Positions 1 to 8,158 of a DNA stretch of 64,000 nt are shown here, one piece after another; positions within the stretch are counted from its first letter, which is position 1; every line of letters begins with the position of its first letter. The notes under the pieces are model-generated. The model worked only from the letters and a program-made list of their open reading frames with translations. It did no database searches and had not been told where the DNA came from. The stretch is taken from contig NZ_JAINDZ010000004.1 in assembly GCF_019802345.1 (NCBI RefSeq), forward strand, positions 124,001 through 188,000. The letters are read 5' to 3'. This DNA comes from Methylosinus sp. Sm6 (GTDB lineage Bacteria; Pseudomonadota; Alphaproteobacteria; Rhizobiales; Beijerinckiaceae). The translations under genes were made by a program, and so were the position numbers.

Positions 1-116
1 ATTCCGACTGCCAATCGACGCGCGTATCCGGGAACGATCACTTCTTTCCGGCCGCGTCTCGCCACGTATGGAGGCGCCGGGTTTACGTTTTCGCTTCCCG
101 CTGGTAGAAAAGGATC

Positions 117-446
117 ATGCTTCGTCTGCTCCGCGCGCTTCTTCCCATTCTCGCGCTGGCTTCGCTGGTCGTCGGCGGAAGTCCGGCGCCGCGCGCCGAC
201 CACGGATGCGAGGGCATGACCGCCACTGCCATGGAAGACTGCCACAAGGTCGTCGGAGGCCACGACTCCCCGGCCGTCGACGAATGCGCGGCCGTATCTT
301 GCGGGCAGGTCCCGGCAGTCGGCGGCCCCTTCGAGGTTTTCTTCCGCGTGCCCGTCGTCTCGGTTTCGGATACGATTGTCACCACGAGCGACGCAGATCC
401 CGCCTCCCTGGCCGTCGCTCCCGACCTTAGACCTCCGATCGCCTGA
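117..446 (+). CDS. Small secreted protein of the metal-efflux cluster
   Basis: This 109-residue protein opens with a clear signal peptide: Arg-rich start, then a hydrophobic run at about residues 6-20 ending in Gly-Ser-Pro-Ala. The mature part is rich in His, Cys and Met in its first half (for example DHGCEGM and MEDCHK), which suits a periplasmic metal-binding or metal-sensing role. I do not recognise a named family. It lies 45 bases upstream of the CusB-like adaptor on the same strand, so a role in copper or heavy-metal handling is inferred from position and composition. An AAAGGA ribosome-binding site precedes the ATG. Confidence 0.6.
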   Translation: MLRLLRALLPILALASLVVGGSPAPRADHGCEGMTATAMEDCHKVVGGHDSPAVDECAAVSCGQVPAVGGPFEVFFRVPVVSVSDTIVTTSDADPASLAVAPDLRPPIA

Positions 447-464
447 AGCCGCATTCGCCGACTT

Positions 465-482
465 CCGCCGCTCACGCGGCGG
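465..482 (+). other. Small intergenic hairpin before cusB
   Basis: A 7-base-pair perfect stem (CCGCCGC/GCGGCGG) with a 4-base loop lies between the small secreted protein and the adaptor gene. There is no T-run after it, so it is not an obvious terminator. It could temper read-through within the operon. Confidence 0.3.
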
Positions 483-491
483 AACGGCTTC

Positions 492-2066
492 GTGAGCTTC
501 AACGCAATCCGCCGTTCCCGGCCGGAGTTCGACATCATGCCTCCCTACGCGCCTTTTTTCGGCGCGCTCGCGCTCGCCGCGAGCGTGGCCGCCACTGTGC
601 TTCACGCCTCCGATTCCGGCGCCACCCGATCCGACCATGCTTCGAAAAGCGCGTCGCTAGACGAATCCATTCTCTTCTACCGCGACCCGATGGGCGGCGA
701 CGAGCTGTCGCGCCGACCAAAGAAGGACGGCATGGGTATGGATTTTCTGCCCGTGCGCCGATCCGAGATCGCGCCGCTGCTCGGAAAGCTTCCCGATCCG
801 CCCGCGCCCTCTCGCGAGGAGCCGCTCTTCTATCGCGACCCGATGGGCGGCGACGATATTTCCCCTGCGCCCCGAAAGGACGCAATGGGCATGGACTATC
901 TGCCTGTCGGGGCCGCCGACCTGCGCGCGATCCTCTCTGCGCTCTGGGCAAAGCCGCGCGCGAAGCGAATCCTTTATTACCGGAATCCGATGGGCCTTCC
1001 GGACGTTTCGCCGGTCCCGAAGAAGGACCAGATGGGCATGGACTATACGCCCGTCTTTGAGGGCGAAGGCGAGGAGGATGGCGCGATCCGCATCGCGCCG
1101 GGAAAAATCCAGCGCTCGGGCGTGCGCTCGGAGGCCGTGCGGCGTCAGTCGCTCGTCGCCGAGATTCGTGTTCCCGGCGCGGTGCAGGTCGACGAGCGAC
1201 GCGTCGCCGTGGTCGCGACGCGATCGGAGGCCTTCGTCGAGAAAGTCTCCGACGCGACGACGGGCGCCCGTGTCGCCAAAGGGCAGCCGCTCGTCCGCCT
1301 CTATTCACCGGCAATCGCCGCCGCTGCGGCGGATTATCTGGCTTTCGCGGGCTCTCGGAGCGGCGAAGCGGCCTTGCTCGAGGGCGTGCGGCGCAAGCTC
1401 GAGACGTTGAACGCGCCGCCCGAGTTCGTCACGGAAATATCCCGTAGCCGGCGTGTGCCAACGAGCGTCTCCTGGCCCGCGCCGCGCGACGGCGTCATTC
1501 TCGAGCGCAACGTCGTCGACGGGATGAAGGTGGACGCGGGGCAGGTGCTGTTCCGCATCGCCGATCTCTCGATCGTCTGGGTCCTCATCGACGTCGCCGA
1601 GTACGATTATGCGCGGCTGCAACTCGGTCAGCCAGTGCGGATCACGGCGCGCGGCCTTCCCGGCCGGGTCTTCAACGGCCATGTGACGGTCGTCTATCCG
1701 CAGATCAATCGCGAGACGCGCACCGCGCGAGTGCGCATCGAACTCCCCAACGCCGATCTCGCCCTGCGACCGGACATGTACGTCGAGGCGGAAATTCTCG
1801 CCGGCGAGCAGGACGCGGTCGTGACGGCGCCTGAGAGCGCGGTGATCGAGACTGGCAAGCGCTCGCTCGTCCTTATCGACAAGGGCGACGGCCGTTTCGA
1901 GTCGCGCGAGGTGAAGCTCGGCCGGCATGGCGACGGCTTCGTCGAGGTGAGAAGCGGGCTCGACGAGAACGACCGTGTCGTGACGGCGGCCAATTTTCTC
2001 ATCGACGCAGAGAGCAATCTGAAGTCGGCGCTGCATGCTCTCACGGGATCGGAGACGGCGCGATGA
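492..2066 (+). CDS. cusB: RND efflux periplasmic adaptor (CusB type) with three metal-binding repeats
   Basis: This is a membrane-fusion adaptor that would link an inner-membrane RND pump to an outer-membrane channel and export copper or a similar metal. Residues about 59-89, 112-141 and 159-189 are three tandem copies of the short heavy-metal-binding domain often found in CusB proteins, each with a Y-R-(D/N)-P-M-G core and an M-G-M-D ending. The usual Cys residues are absent and Met/Asp remain. The rest is a normal HlyD-like body: barrel-sandwich, hairpin and beta-barrel segments, with the conserved V-x-P-x-x-A-V-I near the end. The GTG at 492 gives the longest frame. The ATG at 537 directly before the hydrophobic leader (MPPYAPFFGALALAAS) is the likelier true start. 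The gene overlaps cusA by 4 bases. Confidence 0.88.
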   Translation: MSFNAIRRSRPEFDIMPPYAPFFGALALAASVAATVLHASDSGATRSDHASKSASLDESILFYRDPMGGDELSRRPKKDGMGMDFLPVRRSEIAPLLGKLPDPPAPSREEPLFYRDPMGGDDISPAPRKDAMGMDYLPVGAADLRAILSALWAKPRAKRILYYRNPMGLPDVSPVPKKDQMGMDYTPVFEGEGEEDGAIRIAPGKIQRSGVRSEAVRRQSLVAEIRVPGAVQVDERRVAVVATRSEAFVEKVSDATTGARVAKGQPLVRLYSPAIAAAAADYLAFAGSRSGEAALLEGVRRKLETLNAPPEFVTEISRSRRVPTSVSWPAPRDGVILERNVVDGMKVDAGQVLFRIADLSIVWVLIDVAEYDYARLQLGQPVRITARGLPGRVFNGHVTVVYPQINRETRTARVRIELPNADLALRPDMYVEAEILAGEQDAVVTAPESAVIETGKRSLVLIDKGDGRFESREVKLGRHGDGFVEVRSGLDENDRVVTAANFLIDAESNLKSALHALTGSETAR

Positions 2067-5000
2067 TCGGCCGTCTGATCGCCTGGTCGGCCCGCAATCT
2101 GGTCGTCGTCTTCCTCGGCGCCGCTTTCGCCATCGGAGCGGGGACATATGCGCTGCGCACACTTCCGCTCGACGCCCTTCCCGATCTTTCGGACGTGCAG
2201 GCCATCGTCTACACCGAATATCCGGGGCAGGCGCCGCAGGTCATCGAGGATCAGGTCACTTATCCGCTGACGAGCGCCATGCTCACTGTGCCGCGCTCGA
2301 AGGTGGTGCGCGGCTTTTCCTTCTTCGGCGTCTCCTTCGTCTATGTGATCTTCGAGGACGGCGTCGATCTCTATTGGGCGCGCTCGCGCGTGCTCGAATA
2401 TCTGAGCGCCGCGGCGAAGAAGCTTCCGCAGGGGGTAACGCCCACGCTCGGACCCGATGCGACCGGCGTCGGCTGGGTCTATCAATATGCGCTCGTCGCC
2501 AAGCAGATGACCCTTGCCGAGCTGCGCTCGATCCAGGATTGGACGCTGCGCTACGGCCTCTCCAAGGCCGAAGGAGTAGCGGAAGTCGCGAGCGTCGGCG
2601 GCTTCGTCAAGCAATATAACGTTGTCGTCGATCCGAATCGGCTGCGAGGTCTGGGCGTCTCTTTGAAGCAGCTGCGCGAGGCGATCCGCGCCAGCAACAC
2701 AGATGTCGGCGGCCGCACGGTGGAGCTCTCCGAATTCGAGTTCATCGTGCGCGGCCGCGGCTATCTGAAAAGCGCCGCCGATATCGAACACATTGGCTTG
2801 CGCGCGGAGAACGGCACGCCGCTGTTGCTGCGCGATGTCGCGCGCGTGGAGACCGGGCCGGACGAGCGGCGCGGCGTCGCCGAGCTCGACGGCGAGGGGG
2901 AGGTCGCGAGTGGAATCGCGCTGCAGCGCTACGGCGTCAATGCGCTGAGCGTGATCGACAATGTGAAGGCGGCGCTCGCCCGCCTCGCACCGGGACTGCC
3001 GAAAGGCATCGAGATCGCGACCGTCTACGACCGTTCGCAACTCATCCATGCGGCGATCGAGACACTGCGCGGATCGCTGCTGGAGGAGAGCGCCATCGTC
3101 GCCTTCGTCTGCGCGCTGTTCCTGCTGCATATGCGCAGCGCGCTCGTCGCTGTCGTCATGTTGCCCATCGGCGTGCTGATCGCCTTCGCGGCGATGAAGG
3201 CGATCGGCCTCGGCTCCAACATCATGAGCCTCGGCGGCGTCGCCATCGCCATCGGCGCGATGGTCGACGCGGCGATCGTGATGATCGAGAACGCGCACAA
3301 GCATATGGAGCGCGCGCCGCCCGGCAAGCCGCGCCGAGACATATTGATCGAAGCCGCGACGGAGGTCGGGCCGGCGCTGTTCTTCAGCCTGCTGGTTATC
3401 ACTGTGTCCTTCCTGCCGATCTTCACGCTCGAGGCGCAGGAAGGCCGATTGTTCTCGCCGCTCGCCTATACCAAGACCTTCGCCATGGCGGCGGCGGCGT
3501 TCCTCTCGGTGACGCTCGTTCCGGCGCTGATGGTCGTCTTCGTGCGTGGAAAGATCACGCCGGAGGCGAGAAATCCAATCAATCGCGCATTGATCTATCT
3601 CTACCGGCCGATCATCGCGCGCGTGCTGAAGGCGAAGGCCGCGACCATTCTTTTCGCCGCGGTGGCGCTCATTGCGACGATCGAGCCGGCCCGCCGGCTC
3701 GGCGGCGAGTTCATGCCGAGGCTCGACGAAGGCGCGCTTCTCTACATGCCCACGACGCTGCCCGGACTTTCAGTCACCAAGGCGGCCGAGCTGCTGCAGA
3801 CGCAGGACCGCATCATCAAATCTTTTCCGGAAGTGCAGTCGGCCTATGGCAAGGCGGGCCGCGCCGCGACCGCGACCGACCCGGCGCCGCTCGAGATGTT
3901 CGAGACGGTCGTCAGCTTGAAGCCAAAGGACCAGTGGCGGCCGGGCATGACCACCGACAGGCTCGTCGCTGAATTGGACGCGGCCCTGCAATTTCCGGGT
4001 GTCTCCAACGCCTGGACCATGCCGATCAAGGCGCGCATCGACATGCTCGCGACGGGCATACGCACACCAATCGGCGTGAAGATATTCGGCCGGGATATCG
4101 GGCAGATGGAAGGGCTTGCCCGGCAGGTCGAGACAGTGCTGAAACGCGTCCCCGGCACGGCGAGCGCCTATGCGGAGCGCGTCAATGGCGGCTATTTCCT
4201 GGACATCGTTCCCGATCATCCGGCGCTCGCACGCTACAATTTGATGATCGGCGACGTGCAGGAGGTGATCGCCACCGCGCTCGGCGGAGAGACGATCACG
4301 ACGACCGTCGAAGGACGCGAGCGGTACGGCGTCAATATTCGCTATCCGCGCGAGTTCCGCTCCGACCCGCAGGCGATCGCGAGAGAAGTGTTGGTGCCGC
4401 TGCCGCGCGGTGGCGCGGTGCCACTGGGCGAGGTCGCGAGGATCGAGCTCGTTCGCGGGCCGACGTCGATCCGCACGGAGAATGGCCAGCTCGCAGTCTA
4501 TGTCTTCGTCGACATCCGCGACCGCGATATCGGTGGCTATGTCGAGGAGGCGCAGAAGGCCGTCGCGCACTCGATCGTTCTTCCGGCGGGCTCCTATGTG
4601 ACATGGAGCGGGCAGTTCGAATATATGCAGCGCGCCGAGGCGCGACTGAAGATCGTCGTTCCGTTGACGCTCTCGATCATCTTCCTGCTGCTCTATCTCA
4701 ATTTCCGCCGTTTGACGGAGACGCTGATCGTCATGGCGTCTCTTCCCTTCGCGCTGGTCGGCGGCGTGTGGATGATGTGGCTTTCCGGCTTCGACATGTC
4801 GGTGGCGGCGGCGGTCGGCTTCATCGCGCTCGCCGGCGTCGCCGCCGAGACCGGCGTCATCATGCTGATCTATCTCGATCAGGCGCTGAAAGAGATCGTC
4901 GCCGAGCGCGCCGCGCAGGGGCGCTCCTTCACACGCGCCGATCTGCACGAAGCGATCATGCTCGGCGCGGTCGAACGCGTGCGCCCGAAGATGATGACGG

Positions 5001-5245
5001 TCACGGCCATCATCGCCGGCCTATTGCCAATCCTCTGGAGCACTGGCGCAGGCTCGGAGGTCATGCAGCGGATCGCCGCGCCAATGATCGGCGGCATGGC
5101 GTCATCCACGATCTTGACGCTCGTCGTCATTCCGGCGATCTATGCGCTGATCAAGGGCTTCCGCATGCCTCACGCCGAGGACGGCGACCGGTTCGGCGGT
5201 CAAGCCGTCACCTCGACGATGCCCATCATTCCTTTGTCCACGTGA
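2063..5245 (+). CDS. cusA: Heavy-metal RND efflux pump, CusA/CzcA family
   Basis: This 1060-residue protein has the normal length and layout of a heavy-metal RND transporter: 12 membrane helices and two large periplasmic loops. The first helix is at about residues 10-30. The proton-relay region reads GGVAIAIGAMVDAAIVMIEN, with the conserved charged residues of TM4. The family signature D-A-L-P-D-L-S-D-V-Q is at about residue 36. It should drive proton-coupled export of Cu(I)/Ag(I) or divalent metals from the inner membrane and periplasm, together with the adaptor whose stop codon its start overlaps (ATGA). Metal specificity cannot be set by eye. The last few codons run over the tail of an antisense multicopper-oxidase relic, so the natural C-terminus may have been altered. 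Confidence 0.93.
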   Translation: MIGRLIAWSARNLVVVFLGAAFAIGAGTYALRTLPLDALPDLSDVQAIVYTEYPGQAPQVIEDQVTYPLTSAMLTVPRSKVVRGFSFFGVSFVYVIFEDGVDLYWARSRVLEYLSAAAKKLPQGVTPTLGPDATGVGWVYQYALVAKQMTLAELRSIQDWTLRYGLSKAEGVAEVASVGGFVKQYNVVVDPNRLRGLGVSLKQLREAIRASNTDVGGRTVELSEFEFIVRGRGYLKSAADIEHIGLRAENGTPLLLRDVARVETGPDERRGVAELDGEGEVASGIALQRYGVNALSVIDNVKAALARLAPGLPKGIEIATVYDRSQLIHAAIETLRGSLLEESAIVAFVCALFLLHMRSALVAVVMLPIGVLIAFAAMKAIGLGSNIMSLGGVAIAIGAMVDAAIVMIENAHKHMERAPPGKPRRDILIEAATEVGPALFFSLLVITVSFLPIFTLEAQEGRLFSPLAYTKTFAMAAAAFLSVTLVPALMVVFVRGKITPEARNPINRALIYLYRPIIARVLKAKAATILFAAVALIATIEPARRLGGEFMPRLDEGALLYMPTTLPGLSVTKAAELLQTQDRIIKSFPEVQSAYGKAGRAATATDPAPLEMFETVVSLKPKDQWRPGMTTDRLVAELDAALQFPGVSNAWTMPIKARIDMLATGIRTPIGVKIFGRDIGQMEGLARQVETVLKRVPGTASAYAERVNGGYFLDIVPDHPALARYNLMIGDVQEVIATALGGETITTTVEGRERYGVNIRYPREFRSDPQAIAREVLVPLPRGGAVPLGEVARIELVRGPTSIRTENGQLAVYVFVDIRDRDIGGYVEEAQKAVAHSIVLPAGSYVTWSGQFEYMQRAEARLKIVVPLTLSIIFLLLYLNFRRLTETLIVMASLPFALVGGVWMMWLSGFDMSVAAAVGFIALAGVAAETGVIMLIYLDQALKEIVAERAAQGRSFTRADLHEAIMLGAVERVRPKMMTVTAIIAGLLPILWSTGAGSEVMQRIAAPMIGGMASSTILTLVVIPAIYALIKGFRMPHAEDGDRFGGQAVTSTMPIIPLST

Positions 5246-5403
5246 TCGACGGCGTGGCAGTGATAGGCGAGCTTGGCGACGATCACCGGATCGGTGAATG
5301 GAATGCTCACTCGGAGGGAGGACGGCCCCGGATCGGACGCGGGAGGGATCGAGACGGTGTCATGGAACCCATCCGTCTCCCGAGCCGCATTGCGCGAGGT
5401 TTC
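5200..5403 (-). pseudogene. C-terminal relic of a multicopper oxidase
   Basis: Read on the minus strand, this segment encodes a typical last-domain ending of a multicopper oxidase: FHDTVSIPP, then a stretch ending YHCHAVDHVDKGMMG and a stop at 5202-5200. The H-C-H-x3-H-x4-M pattern is the type 1/type 3 copper ligand motif of the family. No open frame continues upstream to supply the rest of a protein of about 450 or more residues, so it is a 3' fragment. It converges on and overlaps the last codons of cusA. A copper oxidase beside a copper pump would make functional sense, so the relic may come from an ancestral copper-resistance cluster. Confidence 0.75.
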
Positions 5404-5936
5404 GAGAGCGGGGCCGTCAATGTCGCGCCCAATCCATTCACCTATTCGACACGCAGCGACACGAGGTTTCTAGAATGGCTGTCACTGCCATATCGCGACG
5501 ATGAATTGGGGGCACGCCCGACGACCGCCGAATGCTGAACGATCATGCGCCGGAATCGCAAGTCGTGCGCCACGAGAATATCGATTGGCTGGCGCGCGAG
5601 AAAAAAGCGATTTCGTGTTCAGGCTCTCGCATGGCTACCCGGGGCGCGGCCTTCTCGAAAGTGGCGTCGGGGGGGCGCGTGCTTACGGCGACTCGCGAGT
5701 CATCTTCCGGGTTATGTCGCCCAGAGATGGGTTCCGAAAACGAGACTGGATGCCGGAGAGACAACCCTGTGGGCTGACCTTCGGGTTCGGGCTTATCGAG
5801 GAACGATAAATCTCGTTTACGATCGCGCCTCGTCGAGGCCGGATCGGCTGGACCTGGCCTATCCCGGCGGGCGCCTATTGGCGTTCGGCTCGCGCTGAAA
5901 TTTCACCTTTGCTGCTCTCAAGGAAAAAATCGAGCC
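5404..5936. other. Stretch without a supported gene
   Basis: No reading frame here matches a family I recognise, on either strand. Several short frames are open in all phases, as expected for GC-rich DNA. The stretch lies between two gene relics and probably consists of decayed coding DNA. Confidence 0.5.
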
Positions 5937-6227
5937 TCATTTCGAGCGGACACCGAGCAGCAGGCCGCCGTTCGGCTCGGAACCATTGCGTGATCCTGTC
6001 ACGAGGGAAGGCTTCGATCCGAGCGCTTTCGAGCGTAGGCGGGAGGCGTCGACGCCGAGGCTCGTCAGCGCCTCGGCCAAGGCGTCGGCTCGTCGTTTCG
6101 ACGATCTTCTGGCGCTGCCATAGGCGGCGATGGTCGCCATGGCGCGAGGATGCGCTGCAAGAATTTCGGCGATCGCGTTTCGGTCGTACCGGACTCTCTC
6201 GGGTCTAGCGAATGAAATCGGTATCCT
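5937..6227 (-). pseudogene. OmpA-like peptidoglycan-binding domain fragment
   Basis: The minus strand encodes about 96 residues matching the C-terminal OmpA domain: I-S-F near the start, then AEILAAHP, IAAYG, a run with RADALAEALTSLGV and DASRLRSKALG, and a final GSEPNGG. This follows the family's pattern (IxF, A...L...HP, I.G.., RA..V...L...GV...R......G). The upstream part of the frame does not belong to the family, and the sequence stops being OmpA-like exactly where the plus-strand toxin module starts. It is a fragment left by a rearrangement. It has no signal peptide or beta-barrel part. Confidence 0.65.
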
Positions 6228-6489
6228 TAGGGACGCGGCACGCGGTAAAGGCAACTTCGGTCTTGGACAGGCGACGGCACCAGATACCGCAAGGTTGGGT
6301 GAAGCGTGGGTTGGGAAAGGGTTCACCGTTGCCACTGACGGAAAAACATTGATTAGCGCAGATGGACTTCGCCAATTCCGTCCTCCATCCTATAAGCCAC
6401 GGCTAGGAATCTCACAGGCAAATTTCGAACAGCGGCTCCAACCTACGGGCCAGTGGCAGAGCAACGGGCATTTGGATATCGTGCCATGA
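6228..6489 (+). pseudogene. Orphan polymorphic-toxin C-terminal module
   Basis: About 87 residues resemble the extreme C-terminal toxin domains carried by CdiA/haemagglutinin-like polymorphic toxins: GKGNFGLG, AWVGKGF, SADGLRQFRPPSYKP, QANFEQR and a final W-x5-GHLDI. The large N-terminal carrier is missing. Upstream codons in this frame are merely antisense to the OmpA fragment. The stop overlaps the ATG of an immunity gene (ATGA at 6486-6489), the usual toxin-immunity layout. It is therefore a displaced toxin cassette that could be reactivated by recombination. Whether it is expressed is unknown. The assignment rests on remembered family patterns. Confidence 0.6.
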
Positions 6490-6848
6490 CGACGATCAGG
6501 CCTGAACTAAAGCGCATCCATAGTCCAGACATTTTCGACTTGGAAACCCCGGGATTGCCGGAGGATCAACCCTTCTGTGTACTTGTCCAAACAATGTTTG
6601 GCCCCGAAGGTGTTGACGGTGAGGAATCGTTCGACATGCTCGTATGCAATCCTCTCTGGGTTGCCGATCAATCCAAGCGGGGCGCATTCTCAGGTCGGCA
6701 CCACCTTATTGTTGGCAGTTTCGATATTCGTGCAATTCGGTCGTTTTGGGAAGACGTGGCCAAAGAGTGCAGTGGGGCGACGTGGGAGGAAGTTGCTGAG
6801 CAGCTAGGGCGATACGGAAAATGGGAGTTCGAAGACTATGTAGAATGA
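6486..6848 (+). CDS. Immunity protein, Imm8-like
   Basis: This 120-residue cytosolic protein fits the Imm8 immunity family: an acidic N-terminal part, a central FxVLVQTMFGPEGVDGEESFDMLVCNPLW-type strand region, a second part with HHLIVGSFD, and the ending W-x3-EQLGRYGKWEFEDY. It should neutralise the toxin module immediately upstream, whose stop codon overlaps its start. The start at 6486 is chosen because of this ATGA overlap; an upstream in-frame ATG at 6453 would lie inside the toxin. The gene is intact although its toxin has lost its carrier, which is common for orphan immunity genes kept as protection against sibling toxins. Confidence 0.7.
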   Translation: MTTIRPELKRIHSPDIFDLETPGLPEDQPFCVLVQTMFGPEGVDGEESFDMLVCNPLWVADQSKRGAFSGRHHLIVGSFDIRAIRSFWEDVAKECSGATWEEVAEQLGRYGKWEFEDYVE

Positions 6849-6945
6849 CCGTGGCCCTGCGTCGGAAAACGAGAGTCCGTGTCCCGTCTTTCCCTCATCA
6901 CTTTCCGCATCAATTACCGCAGCGCGGCGCCCGGCGGCAGGTGCC

Positions 6946-7456
6946 TGTTCAATCATCGGGACCTATGGCGCGAGCGGTGCCGCGCTGGAGGAGATCGTCT
7001 GGCACGGCGATCTGCCAGTGGGGACGATCCAAGGCGGGGCGGCCTATTCCATCGCCCCGGATCATCTCGGCGCGCCGCTTCAGATCGTCAATTCGCAGAA
7101 CACGCGCGTCTGGCTCTGGGATCACGACCCCTTCGGCAATGGGCGCGCCGACGGCGGCGGCGGGCTTCTCGCACCGCCTGCGCTTCCCGGGGCAGGTCTA
7201 CGACGCCGAGTCGGGCCTGTTCAGCAACGGGCAGCGCGACTACGATCCGCGCCTCGGCCGCTATGTCGAGAGCGATCCGATCGGGCTCGAGGGCGGGATC
7301 AACACCTACGCCTACGCGAACAACAACCCGGTCAATTCCGTGGACCCGTCGGGAACGATTGTTCCGACACCCGACATGTGGTGGGATGCCTTCAACGTTG
7401 GGTTGGGCATCTCCTCATTCATCGACAATTTTCGTAATGGGAATTATCTAGGCTGA
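6946..7456 (+). pseudogene. Frameshifted Rhs-repeat core fragment
   Basis: Two frames together encode the conserved end of an Rhs/YD-repeat protein. The first runs from about 6946 (IIGTYGASG, then APDHLGAPLQIV and WLWDHDPFG) to about 7150. The second carries LRFPGQVYDAESGLF, the core DPRLGRYVESDPIGL and YAYANNNPVNSVDPSG. The shift falls in a GC-rich run near 7145-7170. After the core only about 33 residues remain before a stop, so no toxin domain is attached. The N-terminal thousand or more residues are also absent. It is a non-functional relic of the same toxin locus as the neighbouring immunity gene. Confidence 0.8.
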
Positions 7457-7559
7457 ATCGATTTGAAACGGCGACGGCGAGCTGAAGAGCGTTGAAAGCA
7501 TTCCACTCTTGGGCGTGGCCTCGATTTTGGCGCGCTGCTGCTCGAATTTACGAATTTCT

Positions 7560-7571
7560 GATACCGTGTTA
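7560..7571 (+). promoter_or_regulatory. Possible regulator box upstream of the Rrf2 gene
   Basis: GATACCGTGTTA lies 11 bases before the ATG of the Rrf2-family gene. A near copy, GATACCGATTTA, occurs upstream of hcp. A shared word in both promoters is what an autoregulated NsrR-like protein would need, but no second half-site is visible here. Confidence 0.3.
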
Positions 7572-7581
7572 AAATCGTTCC

Positions 7582-8016
7582 ATGAAACTTACGACCTTCA
7601 CCGACTTCGGCCTGCGGGCATTGATCCTTCTGGCCAGCCGGAAGGACGAGGTGTTGAGCGCCGCCGCGATCGCCGACTATTTCAGCGTGTCGCGGCACCA
7701 CATGGCGAAAGTGCTGCAAGAGCTCGCCGCTTCCGGCTATGTCGAGGGAATCCGCGGCGCGCAGGGCGGCGTTCGTCTTGCCAAGGACCCGCGCGACATC
7801 CGCATCGGGGACGTCGTGCGCGCCCTCGACAAGGATCAGGCGCTCGTCGACTGTTTTCGCGACGGGTGGAATGACTGCGCGCTTTTGCCGCGCTGCCGGC
7901 TGAAGGGCATGCTGGCGAGCGCACAGCAAGGCTTTCTGCGGGAGCTCGATCGCTTCACCATCAGCGACTGTCTTGAAAAGACGGAAGCTGCCTCGATTCC
8001 CGATCTCGCCGAATAG
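7582..8016 (+). CDS. nsrR: Rrf2-family iron-sulfur regulator, NsrR-like
   Basis: This 144-residue winged-helix regulator opens with M-K-L-T-T-F-T-D-F-G-L-R-A, the Rrf2 signature. The recognition helix is near residues 33-45 (VSRHHMAKVLQEL) and the wing reads GGVRLAK. Cys91, Cys99 and Cys105 lie in the C-terminal loop as C-x7-C-x5-C followed by R-L-K-G, the usual site of an NsrR [2Fe-2S] or [4Fe-4S] cluster that senses nitric oxide. Spacing between the first two Cys is slightly longer than in enteric NsrR. Its position just upstream of hcp and the hcp reductase supports control of nitrosative-stress genes. IscR or RirA is less likely given the context. Confidence 0.85.
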   Translation: MKLTTFTDFGLRALILLASRKDEVLSAAAIADYFSVSRHHMAKVLQELAASGYVEGIRGAQGGVRLAKDPRDIRIGDVVRALDKDQALVDCFRDGWNDCALLPRCRLKGMLASAQQGFLRELDRFTISDCLEKTEAASIPDLAE

Positions 8017-8080
8017 AAACGGCGGGCGTCCCGAAAGACGGCGAGGCTCTTTGGAAGGCTTCTTGACGCGCGCGCCGATT

Positions 8081-8105
8081 AATAGGTAACTGGGATACCG
8101 ATTTA
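8081..8105 (+). promoter_or_regulatory. Candidate operator upstream of hcp
   Basis: An imperfect inverted repeat, AATAGGTA then 7 bases then TACCGATT (7 of 8 positions pair), lies about 55 bases before the hcp start. Its right part contains the GATACCG word also seen before the regulator gene. Size and position suit a dimeric Rrf2-family operator. Confidence 0.4.
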
Positions 8106-8158
8106 GCGCCCCGAGCCCGGAGCGCTCGATCGGCATCGAAAGGCCGGAGGACGCGCAG

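Noticed and set aside
1694-3304. 536-codon open frame on the minus strand
   Set aside because: It lies antisense to cusB/cusA and its product is an Arg/Asp/His-rich low-complexity sequence typical of GC-rich antisense frames. No family motif.
6130-6227. Upstream extension of the toxin-module frame to the start at 6130
   Set aside because: This part is antisense to the OmpA-like fragment and has no similarity to toxin carriers.
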